From: JAMXLO01 sp963799415 | GTDB taxonomy: Bacteria > Pseudomonadota > Alphaproteobacteria > Acetobacterales > Acetobacteraceae | Assembly: GCA_963799415.1 (NCBI GenBank) | Contig: CAWCXI010000014.1 | Coordinates: 38,197 to 102,196 of the forward strand | DNA length: 64,000 bases | Direction of reading: 5' to 3' | Shown here: positions 9,192 through 17,866 of the stretch, piece after piece | Numbering within the stretch: position 1 is the stretch's first letter | Layout: the number at the start of each line of letters is the position of its first letter | Program-made: the position numbers and the translations under genes | Notes under the pieces: model-generated | The model's input: the letters and a program-made list of their open reading frames with translations, nothing else | Told to the model about the DNA's origin: nothing | Database searches by the model: none

Positions 9192-9377
9192 TAGTCCATC
9201 GCGTTCGAGCGTCAGTAGCATCTGGTAGACCGACGGCGGCGTCAGCCGAAAGAAGCGTTGTATGTCCGCTTGCGCTAGTGGACGTTCGTTCACCAGCGTG
9301 TAGGCGTGGATGAACGCGAGATATTGTCCCTGCCTTGGCGTGAACCTCGGGTGAGAATCACCTGCCGCACGATTCAT
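9192..9377 (-). pseudogene. Truncated winged-helix DNA-binding protein
   Basis: From the ATG at 9377 the protein reads FTPRQGQYLAFIHAYTL ... ERPLAQADIQRFFRLTPPSV ... MLLTLERDGL, a winged-helix (MarR/LexA-DNA-binding-like) domain. At about 9195 the sequence passes into the IS701 end, so the rest of the gene is missing. It is divergent from the IS630 transposase fragment with 27 bp between the starts. It may have been a small regulator; function unknown. Confidence 0.55.
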
Positions 9378-9404
9378 CGTTGCCCTCGATAGCGGGGATC
9401 AGCC

Positions 9405-10097
9405 ATGAACATACGGTACCGGGTGGAACTGAACGAGGGGGAACGCGCGGACCTGGCGGCGATGCTGAGCCGCGGGAAACATGCAGCGCGCAAACTCAAG
9501 CGGGCGCAAATCCTGTTGGCCGCCGACGCGGGGATCAGCGACGAAGCCATCGCGAGTAGTATCTCGGTGGGTGGGTCTACGGTTTACCGGACCAAACGGC
9601 GCTTCGTGGAAGGCAACCTTGAGCTCGCACTGAGCGAAGAAGCGCGGCCTGGAGCCGCCCGCAAGCTGTCCGGCAAGGAGACGGCGTTGCTGGTGGCGAC
9701 GGTCTGCTCGAGCCCGCCGGCAGGCCGCAAGCGCTGGACACTCGATCTGCTGGCCGGCGAGAGGGTCCAACTGACGGAGCATGAAGGGCTGTCGCGTGAG
9801 ACGGTACGCCGGCGGCTGGCCGAGGACGAGCTGAAGCCCTGGCTCCGGAAGATGTGGTGCATTCCGCAAGTGGATGGCACTTATGTCGCCCGGATGGAGG
9901 ATGTGCTCGATCTTTATGCCGAAGTGGCCGATCCCAGGCGTCCGGTGGTTTGCTTCGACGAAAGTCCGACACAGTTGATCGGTGAAGTGCGCGAGCCGAT
10001 TCCGGCGGCACCTGGTCAGCCTGAGCGTTACGATTGCGAATATCGGCGCAATGGCACGGCCAATCTGTTCGTGTTTCTCGACCCTACGGCCCGCTAA
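9405..10097 (+). pseudogene. IS630-family transposase, C-terminally truncated
   Basis: The 230-aa product has the N-terminal helix-turn-helix (LKRAQILLAADAGISDEAIA, VGGSTVYRTKRRFVEG) and the start of the DDE superfamily domain with the first Asp in VVCFDESP. It ends FVFLDPTAR at a stop just where intact relatives continue to the second Asp and the Glu. So about a third is missing and it cannot be active. The break point lies about 35 bp before the ATG of the mechanosensitive-channel gene. Confidence 0.8.
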
Positions 10098-10131
10098 ACA
10101 GCAGGCGTCGATAAGCCTAAACTGCACCGCG

Positions 10132-12229
10132 ATGCACCCAATCGGACTCCGGTCGCTGCTCCTCGCTCTCCTCTGCCTTGTCGGGATGCCGCCGTTGGCC
10201 GCCCGGGCAGCGGACGACATACCGGCGGCCGAGGTTGCCGCCAGAGTTGATCAACTGCGCGACCTGCTCGCTACGGACCGCGGCGCGGCGATCCTCGACC
10301 TGCTCGGCGATCCGCGGGTCCGCCAAGCGATCCTGCAGGATCCCGGAACGCTGCCGCCGCCGCGGCCCAGCAACGCGACAGCGACTGCCGGCGAAATGAT
10401 GGACACGACGCTGACCCGGATCCGCTCGCGGCTGTGGGACATAGGGGCGGAACTGGGGCACATCCCGACCCACCTGGCGCGCGTCCGTGACCAGACACAG
10501 GTGATGTTGCCTGGTTCCGATCTGCTTCGGCTGGTTGGGTTCCTCAGCGTGTTCCTGGCCGGCGGCATCGCGGCACAATTTCTGTTCCTCCGTCTCGCGC
10601 GACCGTGGCGTGCGCATTTCGGCGTACTGACGCTCGAGACGCCACGCCAGCGCCTTTCGGTGTTGTGTGAGCGATTGACGTTCGCCATCCTGATAATCGC
10701 GGTCTCCGCGGCCGGCAGCATGGGGACGTTCCTGCTGTTCGCATGGCCGCCGTTGACCGGCTCGATCATTCTCGGGTACCTGCTTGCCTTCCTGGCGATA
10801 CGGCTCGGCAAGACGTTGATCCGCTTCTTCCTCGCCCCGAGCGCCGAACGACTGCGCCTGGTGAACGTCTGCACCGATACCGCGTGGTACTGGCACAGAT
10901 GGGTGGCGTGGCTGGTCGGCGTCGCCGCCATCGGCTGGCAGACGATACAGACGCTGCGGTCGCTTGGCATGGCAGACGAGGGAAGCGATGTGCTGCGGCA
11001 GCTTCTGCTGCTCGTGCTGACGGCAATGGGCGTCTGGATCGTCTGGCGCAATCCTGCGGCGCACCATGGCACTACCCGCTCCAGGCGCGATCCGGTGGTG
11101 CGCCTGTTGGTGTCGCTGGGGCTGGTGCTCGACTGGCTGCTGTTCGTGATGGGAGCGTCGGCGCTGGCCTGGACGCTGCTGGTCCTGGCCGCGGTCCCGG
11201 TCACGACGCTCATCCTCGGTCAGTCCATTTCGATGGTCGTGCTTGGCCGATGGCCAGAGTTCGAACACCGAACCATGCGCACATGTGGCGATCGCCCGTC
11301 GCGCCATGCAGACTCTTGTCATCATCGTGGCTGCCGTGACGCTGGTGCATGTATGGCACATCGACATCACGAAGATGTCGAACATGGACACGCCGATGAC
11401 ACGCGTCATTCGCGGCCTGCTGGAGGCGCTGGTGATCCTGGTGATCGCCGACCTGCTCTGGCAGGTGGTGCGTGTGCTGATCGATGAACGCCTGGCAGGC
11501 GATCAGCCGCCGATCGATGCGCTCGATGACGATGAACTGCGCCGACAGGCGCGGCTGCGAACGCTGTTGCCGGTGCTGCGCAACTTCGCCTTCTTCATCG
11601 TGCTGGTGATGGCCTCGCTGAGCGCGCTGGCGGCGATGGGGCTGCAGATCGGCCCGCTGCTCGCGGGCGCCGGCGTCGTTGGCATTGCGGTGGGGTTCGG
11701 CGCTCAGACCCTGGTGCGCGATATCCTCTCCGGTGTCTTCTTCCTGCTGGACGACGCATTCCGGGTCGGCGAACAGATCGAGAGCGGCGACATTCGCGGC
11801 ACGGTGGAGAGCTTCTCGCTGCGCTCGGTCAAGCTCAGGCACCTGAATGGCCAGTTGCACACCGTGCCATTCGGCGATCTGAAGGCGATCACCAACTATT
11901 CGCGCGATTGGGTGGTGGAGTCCCTCCACGTCGTCGTAACCTACGACACCGACCTCGATCTGCTGGAGAACGTCGTCGTGACGGTGAGCGATCAACTGAT
12001 GGCTAACCCCTTGATGGCGACGGAGCTTATCGAGCCGCTGCGATCACTCGGCGTGCAGGCGATGGTCGACACCGGCATGCAGGTCGGGTTGATGTTCAAG
12101 ACCCGGCCGGGTCGACAGTTCGCTGTGCGCCGCGCCGCGTACAGTCAAATTAGGACGGCATTTGCGGCACACGGCATTCGCTTCGCAACGGCCGTAGCAC
12201 AGCCGATGGTGGGCGCGGGCGCTGGCTGA
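10132..12229 (+). pseudogene. Large MscS-family mechanosensitive channel, one frameshift
   Basis: The ATG at 10132 begins a signal-peptide-like MHPIGLRSLLLALLCLVG with a likely cut after AARAA. A periplasmic stretch of about 100 residues and many membrane helices follow. The MscS core is in the second half: the pore helix region AAMGLQIGPLLAGAGVVGIAVGFGAQTLVRDILSG and the beta domain GVFFLLDDAFRVGEQIE. At about 11257-11262 the frame changes. The read sequence is GAGTTCG; dropping one T (GAGTCG) joins the halves into about 698 aa, the length of YbdG/MscM-like channels. The role would be release of solutes on hypo-osmotic shock. An IS630 fragment sits where its promoter should be. The shift may be a sequencing artefact. 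Confidence 0.8.
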
Positions 12230-12232
12230 GCG

Positions 12233-12859
12233 TCAGCTGAGCGCCACCTCGAAGCCGCGCTTCGTGGCGGGCCGCGCCATCATCGCCTCGTACCAGCGCT
12301 TGACGTTGGGGAATTCGGCGAGGTCCACCTTGTGGCGTTCGTGCCGCCATGCCCAACCCAGAATGGCGAAATCAGCGATCGACACCGGGCCCCCGGCGAA
12401 CTCCACCTGCGACAGTCGCTTGTCGAGCACGCCGTACAGCCGCAGGGTCTCCTTCGAATAGCGCTCGAGGCCGTAGCGTCGGTCCTGCTCGTTCTCCACC
12501 TGCAGAAAGTGGTGCACCTGGCCGGGCATCGGTCCGAAACCGCCCATCTGCCACATCAGCCATTCCATCACCGGAACCTGAGCGCGCAGGTCGGTCGGAT
12601 AGAATTTCCCGGTTTTCATGCCGAGGTAGATGAGGATCGCTCCTGACTCGAATACGCTGATCGGCTGCCCGCCGGGACCCTCAGGATCTATGATGGCGGG
12701 GATGCGGTTGTTCGGGCTGATCTTCAGAAAGTCCGGCTTGAACTGCTCGCCCTTGCCGATGTTCACCGGGTGGACGCTGTAGGGCAGCCCCATCTCCTCC
12801 AGCGCCACACTGATCTTGCGGCCGTTCGGCGTGTTCCAGGTATAGAGTTCGATGGGCAT
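12233..12859 (-). CDS. Glutathione S-transferase family protein (YfcG/YghU-like disulfide-bond oxidoreductase)
   Basis: This 208-aa protein has an N-terminal thioredoxin-fold domain (MPIELYTWNTPNGRKISVALEE) with the TPNGRK motif of the Ure2p/YfcG group, and a glutathione-binding cis-proline and acidic pair (NRIPAIIDPEG, VFESGAILIYLG). The all-alpha C-terminal domain includes EWLMWQMGGFGPMPGQ, characteristic of YfcG and YghU. Known members reduce disulfides using two glutathiones and protect against peroxides in the cytosol. It is transcribed convergently to the channel gene, 3 bp away, and divergently from the MFS gene. Confidence 0.9.
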   Translation of the reverse strand: MPIELYTWNTPNGRKISVALEEMGLPYSVHPVNIGKGEQFKPDFLKISPNNRIPAIIDPEGPGGQPISVFESGAILIYLGMKTGKFYPTDLRAQVPVMEWLMWQMGGFGPMPGQVHHFLQVENEQDRRYGLERYSKETLRLYGVLDKRLSQVEFAGGPVSIADFAILGWAWRHERHKVDLAEFPNVKRWYEAMMARPATKRGFEVALS

Positions 12860-12969
12860 CGGCGTGCTCCGCGACGGTGTTTCGCGGCGATTGTCACCGA
12901 GGCAGCGTCGCCTCGCAACCGTGGCCTGCCGCTTGCATCGAGCTGTGTAATCATCTTGGGTGAGTCAAC

Positions 12970-14214
12970 ATGAGCGATTCTGCCGCCAGCCTCGAGCTGC
13001 CGCTGGCGAGTTCGGCGACGCGCTGGATACAGTTGGGCCTCGGCCTGATCTGCATGATGGCGATCTCCAGCCCGCAATACGTCTGGACGCTGTTCACCAA
13101 GCCGTTGGGCGGCGCACTGGGAGTATCGCCCGCGGCCTTGCAGGTGACGTTTTCGCTGCTGATCGTGCTGCAGACGTTCTTTTCGCCGTTCCAGGGCTAC
13201 CTGGTGGATCGCTTCGGTCCTCGCCTTCTGATCGCAATCGGCGCGGTGCTCACGGGATTGTCCTGGGTGCTTGCCGCGCAGGCGAGCTCGCTCGCGATGC
13301 TCTATTTGACCTACGGCATCATCGGCGGGCTCGGTACGGGCATCGTCTATGTCGGCGTGGTTGGGCAAATGGTGGGCTGGTTCCCCGATCGTCGCGGGTT
13401 TGCCGCCGGCGTGGTCGCCGCGGGCTATGGCATGGGCGCCATCGTCACCACGTTCCCGATCGCCAATACCCTGGCGAGCTCCGGCCATCGCGCTGCCTTG
13501 ATCGAATTCGGTGTGATCTTCGGCGTGGTGGGCTTCGTCGCCGCGCTCGGCCTGAAGGCGCCGCCGTCGTCCGACGATGCAGCCCACGACGGCGTATCCA
13601 CACCGACCGCCACGATGCTGAGGACGCCGATCTTCTGGCTGATGTTCGTGATGATGAGCCTGATGTCCACGTCGGGCCTGATGGTGACATCGCAGATGGC
13701 GACGTTCGGCGCCGACTTCGGCATCACCCAGGCGGTGGTGTTTGGCCTCGCGGCGCTGCCTCTGGCCCTGACCGTGGACCGTTTCACCAACGGCCTGACG
13801 CGGCCGTTCTTCGGCTGGGCGTCCGATCGGATCGGGCGTGAGAACACGATGTGCCTAGCCTTCGCGCTGGAAGGTGTGGCGATGACGCTATGGCTGGTCA
13901 CCCGAGGCGATCCGCTGCTGTTCGTGCTGCTGTCTGGATTGGTATTCTTTGGTTGGGGCGAGATCTTTTCGCTGTTTCCGGCGACTCTCACCGACACGTT
14001 CGGGACGCGCAATGCCACGCGCAACTACGGCTGCCTTTACATGGCACAGGGCATCGGGGCGATTTTTGGCGGTCCGATGGCGTCGCTGCTGCACCAGGCG
14101 ACCGGCACCTGGACAAGCGTCTTCGCCGTGGCGATTGCCGCGGATCTGCTCACCGCGCTGCTCGCAATCGCCGCGCTGAAGCCGCTGCGCTCGGCCTACA
14201 TGCGGATGAGCTGA
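12970..14214 (+). CDS. MFS transporter, oxalate/formate antiporter (OFA) family
   Basis: The 414-aa protein has twelve predicted helices in two halves. OFA-type signs include ISSPQYVWTLFTKPL in the first helix, the FQGYLVDRFGPR loop, GIGTGIVY-like LGTGIVYVGVVGQMVGWFPDRRG, and a second-half loop RPFFGWASDRIGRENTM. Members exchange small dicarboxylates or monocarboxylates across the inner membrane; oxalate:formate exchange is the best known case, but many relatives carry other acids. ATG at 12970 follows GTGAG. No oxalyl-CoA decarboxylase gene lies next to it, so the substrate is not certain. Confidence 0.88.
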   Translation: MSDSAASLELPLASSATRWIQLGLGLICMMAISSPQYVWTLFTKPLGGALGVSPAALQVTFSLLIVLQTFFSPFQGYLVDRFGPRLLIAIGAVLTGLSWVLAAQASSLAMLYLTYGIIGGLGTGIVYVGVVGQMVGWFPDRRGFAAGVVAAGYGMGAIVTTFPIANTLASSGHRAALIEFGVIFGVVGFVAALGLKAPPSSDDAAHDGVSTPTATMLRTPIFWLMFVMMSLMSTSGLMVTSQMATFGADFGITQAVVFGLAALPLALTVDRFTNGLTRPFFGWASDRIGRENTMCLAFALEGVAMTLWLVTRGDPLLFVLLSGLVFFGWGEIFSLFPATLTDTFGTRNATRNYGCLYMAQGIGAIFGGPMASLLHQATGTWTSVFAVAIAADLLTALLAIAALKPLRSAYMRMS

Positions 14215-14367
14215 CACAGAGAAACTGCCACTGCTCTCCGTGCGGGGCGACTCCTGCCTTCTCAGCGCCACTGCCACAGGGTCCGGAATGCCGGGCGGCG
14301 GCGGCGCTCGCGGTTCACCCGACATGGACATAAGATTTGCGCGGCTCAACCATGCGGAGGCCGCCAT

Positions 14368-15086
14368 ATGTTGCGTATCGGTGTGTTCGTGTCGACGGGA
14401 CCTGCTCGCCCTGTCTGCGTTGTCGGCATCGGCGCAAGAACGCACGGTCACAATGCGATTGGACAAGGCGACCCTGGTCCAGCCCCACAACGTGACCGTG
14501 AAGGCTGTCCGCTACCATGACAGGGATGTCCTCGAGATCCGACAGATCGGCGAAGCTCGCGGCTTCGACCTGGACACCTTCGCATTTGTTCCAGGCCTGG
14601 ATTTTCATGACGGCACTATCGAGTTGGACGTCGCGGGTACCCGCCTCGCGAACGCGCCCCCGGGAGCGCGCGGTTTCATCGGGGTTGCATTCCGCATCGA
14701 TACCGCAGGTGCCACTTATGCGTGCGAGGGATTGTACATCCGCCCGACCAACGGCCGCGCCGAGGACCAGGTTCGCCGCAACCATTCGACCCAGTATTTT
14801 TCGTATCCGGGCTACGATTTCGATCGCCTGCGGCGGGACGCACCGGGCCAATACGAATCCTGATACGGACCTCGTGCCTGGCGAATGGACCCATCTGCGG
14901 GTCGAGGTCTCGGGCGCGACCGCGCGATTTTATGTCGGCGCTGCCGCGCAGCCCGTACTCATCGTGCAGGATATGAAACACGGCCCGGATGCACACGGGG
15001 CAGTCGGCCTGTTTGTCGGCAGCGGCACCGACGGCCACTTCCGCAACCTGTCCGTCCGCATGTCGGCACAGACGAGCCGGCCTTGA
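14368..15086 (+). pseudogene. Secreted protein with a concanavalin-like/DUF1080-type fold, two frameshifts
   Basis: A GGAGG at 14356-14360 precedes ATG 14368 (MLRIGVFV). After one frame change at about 14395-14402 the sequence continues LLALSALSASAQERTV, a good signal peptide with cleavage after ASA. The mature part has GLDFHDGTIELDVAGTR, ARGFIGVAFRID, EGLYIRPTNGRA and YFSYPGYDFDRLR. At about 14859-14862 a second change leads to PDTDLVPGEWTHLRVEVSG, AVGLFVGSGTDGHFRNL. This pattern (W-hydrophobic-V near GLFVGSGT) is that of jelly-roll LamG or 3-keto-disaccharide-hydrolase-like domains. Removing two bases gives about 238 aa. Function unknown; likely periplasmic. Confidence 0.65.
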
Positions 15087-15167
15087 TGCGGGCACCGCTG
15101 CTATGACAGTGCGCGCTTCAGTGTCTCGTTGACCAGCAACCGGCTCAGCGGAAGCTAGCAATTCGCC

Positions 15168-17048
15168 ATGCTGCGAAAATCCGCGTCGATCGCGATCCTG
15201 GGGCGCGAGAGGCGGCCCGTTCTCGTAGGGCTGGTTCTCCTGGTGGCGTTGCTGGCCGGGTGGGCGTTCTCACCAGGCGCCGCGCGCCATGCGCTTCGCG
15301 AGCGCGCGTTCGATCTTCTGTTGCCGCTGCTGTCACGGCAATCCGCAGGAGCACCGGACGTCGTCATTGTCGATATCGATCGCGCCGCGCTTGCCCGCTT
15401 TGGGCCGTGGCCCTGGCCGCGCCAGCGCATGGCTGAGCTGGTTTCCGCGACGGCAGCCGGGCGGCCCGCCGTATTGGCGCTCGATATACTGTTTGCCGGG
15501 CCCGATCGATTTTCTGCGAACGGTGACGCTGCACTGGCACGCGCGCTGTCGGCGGTTCCGTCCGTGCTTGGGTTCGTGCTGGAGATCGCGAATTCGGGCG
15601 AGGACCTGCCCGCAACGCCAATCCTGTTCCGCGCCCCCTTATTGTTGCCTGGGCTCTGGCGGGCCAACGGCGGCATAGGCCCGACACCGACACTTGCTGA
15701 CGCCGCGCAAGGGATCGGCGCGCTGGTCGCGGCAGCCGATCCGGATGGTCCAATCCGTCGGGTTCCGCTGCTGGTGCTGGCTGGCGCTACGGTTCGGCCG
15801 GGTCTGGCGGTTGAGGCGGTCCGCCTCGCGCAAGGAGCGAGCGCATTGGTGATCGATGCCGGAGGAATGTTGATCGTTGGTACACACACTCTCCCGCTGG
15901 GCCGCGATGCAACGCTGCGTCTTGCGGGATTGTCAGCCGTGCCCGTCATTCCGGCCGGAAGGCTGATCGACGATCCTGCGGCCCGCACCACGCTGGCCGG
16001 GCAGATCGTGCTGATAGGCAGCAGCGCCCCGGAGTTGGGCGGCCTGCGCGTCACACCCGCCTCGCCGGCGACGCCATCGGTGCAGATTCAGGCGGCCGCG
16101 ATCGAGGCGCTGCTACGCGGTCAGGTGTTCATCCGGCCGGCCTGGGTGGAGTTCGCCGAACCCGCCGGCGCTGCACTGCTCGGCGTATTATGTCTCCTGA
16201 TTGCCGCGCGACTGCGGCCTGTCACCGCCGCGCTGCTCGCACTTCTTGTCTGTCTGGCCTGGACCGCGGCGTCGGCCGCAGCCGTTCCCGGCCTTGGCGT
16301 GCTACTGGATCCGGCTGGTCCACCCATCGTTGCCATCGTCACCTTTGCGCTGGCCGCAATTGCTCGCTTTGCACGCGATGAATGGCGCGCACGCTTGCTG
16401 CGCCTCAGCTTTGAGCAGCATCTTGCACCAGAGGTGGTGCGCCGCATCGCCGCCGATCCAGCCGCACTGCGCCTGCGCGGTGAGATGCGCGAGGTCACCG
16501 CGCTGTTCACCGACATCGAAGGCTTCACCAGCATGACCGAGCGCGCCGAACCAGCCGACCTCGTCGCAATGCTCGACGCCTATTTCGACGTCGCCACGAG
16601 CGTCATCACCGACCGCGGCGGCATGATCGACAAGATCGTCGGTGATGCGATCCACGCGATTTTCAATGCGCCGTTCGCGCTGGAAGACCATCCACAGCAG
16701 GCGGTCGCCAGCGCGCTTGCGCTGCTCGATGCCACCGAAGAGGTGCGGCGCTCCCCTCTCGGTCAGCGGCTGACGCTCGGCCGGACGCGGGTGGGGATCG
16801 AGACCGGACAGGCCATCGTCGGTGACGTGGGAGGCAGCCGCAAGCTCGACTACACTGCCCATGGCAATGCGATCAATGCGGCGGCGCGGCTGGAGGCGGC
16901 GAACAAGGATCTGGGCTCCGCGATCTGCATTGGGCCTGGCACTGCGGCGCGTCTCGATCCTGCGACGCTCCGCCCGATAGGCACGCTCACCCTGCGTGGC
17001 CAAAGTGGCGAGATCACCGTATATACGCCCGTTTCAATTACTGATTGA
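15168..17048 (+). CDS. Class III adenylate/guanylate cyclase with CHASE2 sensor domain
   Basis: The 626-aa protein has a first helix (about 20-38), a periplasmic CHASE2 domain (about 40-330, with VVIVDIDRAALARFGPWPWPR and AGQIVLIGSSAPELGG), three helices (about 335-405) and a cyclase domain (about 435-615). The cyclase has the metal-binding Asp in ALFTDIEGFTSM, a second Asp in GGMIDKIVGDAIHAIFNAP and the transition-state Asn/Arg pair in HGNAINAAARLE. It should make cAMP (or cGMP) in response to an extracytoplasmic signal. It overlaps by 11 bp, tail to tail, the FecR-domain gene; CHASE2 cyclases and FecR proteins often occur together. The second substrate-specificity residue was not judged, so cAMP versus cGMP is open. 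Confidence 0.93.
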   Translation: MLRKSASIAILGRERRPVLVGLVLLVALLAGWAFSPGAARHALRERAFDLLLPLLSRQSAGAPDVVIVDIDRAALARFGPWPWPRQRMAELVSATAAGRPAVLALDILFAGPDRFSANGDAALARALSAVPSVLGFVLEIANSGEDLPATPILFRAPLLLPGLWRANGGIGPTPTLADAAQGIGALVAAADPDGPIRRVPLLVLAGATVRPGLAVEAVRLAQGASALVIDAGGMLIVGTHTLPLGRDATLRLAGLSAVPVIPAGRLIDDPAARTTLAGQIVLIGSSAPELGGLRVTPASPATPSVQIQAAAIEALLRGQVFIRPAWVEFAEPAGAALLGVLCLLIAARLRPVTAALLALLVCLAWTAASAAAVPGLGVLLDPAGPPIVAIVTFALAAIARFARDEWRARLLRLSFEQHLAPEVVRRIAADPAALRLRGEMREVTALFTDIEGFTSMTERAEPADLVAMLDAYFDVATSVITDRGGMIDKIVGDAIHAIFNAPFALEDHPQQAVASALALLDATEEVRRSPLGQRLTLGRTRVGIETGQAIVGDVGGSRKLDYTAHGNAINAAARLEAANKDLGSAICIGPGTAARLDPATLRPIGTLTLRGQSGEITVYTPVSITD

Positions 17049-17646
17049 CCGAAGCCATCGCGCTGGCGATGCGGGCGGCGCCCCACGGATGCGGCGCCGT
17101 CGGCTCGGCGCCGGGATGCGCGATATCGGTGCCCATCCCGCTGCTTACCATAACTGCAGTGTTCACCCCCACGACCATCACCGTCCCGCGTTCGACAAAC
17201 ACGCCGAAGACCTTATCGTTGGGGCCGGCAAAGAATTGCGTGTCGCGTACCGCCACCAGGCCGAACGGACCGCGCACCGTCACGTCGCTTCGGCCTCTCT
17301 CAGGATCGTGGTCGTAGATCATTCCACCGCTTTCCAATACCAGCACACCGCCCGCATTCACCAGGAAGCGGTCGATGCGCAACCTGGCTTCTGGTCCAAG
17401 CTTCACCTGGGTCGCAGTTCCGAGATGAATGCCGAGTGCCGACTGAGCCCCGGTGCCGATGGTGTCGCCAACAAATACCTCGGCGGCAGGCGCTAGGGGT
17501 CGGCGTGCGACGGCGGTCTGCGCGTAGCATTCGCCGCGCGAACTCTCCACCTCGCCGGCTGGCTCGGCAGCCGAGACGCGAGGCGCGGCAATGCACGCGC
17601 CGGCTAATCCGCCGATAAGGAGACGTCGCGGGATCCGGTTCAACAT
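17038..17646 (-). CDS. FecR-domain periplasmic protein
   Basis: The 202-aa protein starts MLNRIPRRLLIGGLAG with a cleavable signal (APRVSAAEP). The FecR domain covers about residues 60-150: VFVGDTIGTGAQSALGIHLGTATQVKLGPEARLRID, VLESGGMIYDH and a GPFGLVAVRDTQFFAG stretch. In this group the FecR domain is exported alone, without a sigma factor, and is found beside CHASE2 cyclases; it may bind the sensor in the periplasm, which is inference. Start ATG 17646 is clear. Confidence 0.85.
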   Translation of the reverse strand: MLNRIPRRLLIGGLAGACIAAPRVSAAEPAGEVESSRGECYAQTAVARRPLAPAAEVFVGDTIGTGAQSALGIHLGTATQVKLGPEARLRIDRFLVNAGGVLVLESGGMIYDHDPERGRSDVTVRGPFGLVAVRDTQFFAGPNDKVFGVFVERGTVMVVGVNTAVMVSSGMGTDIAHPGAEPTAPHPWGAARIASAMASVNQ

Positions 17647-17731
17647 TGGCGCTCTTTCTCAGTGGGTCCGCGACGGTGCCCCGCGCATCTGGTTTGCTCT
17701 CGGGAATTATGGAACGGCGAAACATTTATGC

Positions 17732-17830
17732 TGTCATTGCGCGGTCCCGGACGTGATCCGGGAAGCAACCCCATCATCACGACACACCAACGATGGAGAT
17801 TGCTTGGTCGCTCCGCTCCTCGCAATGACA
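17732..17830. repeat. 99-bp palindromic intergenic repeat (alphaproteobacterial type)
   Basis: The unit begins TGTCATTGCG and ends CGCAATGACA, perfect inverted termini. Inside, TCCCGGACGTGATCCGGGA forms its own hairpin, and AAGCAA pairs with TTGCTT nearer the right side. It sits between the fecR start and the gatB stop, outside genes. The form resembles the very common mobile-looking palindromes of alphaproteobacteria. It may also help end transcription. Confidence 0.75.
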
Positions 17831-17866
17831 ATGTCGGAGTGACTCGCGCTCCAGCGATGGTGGGTA

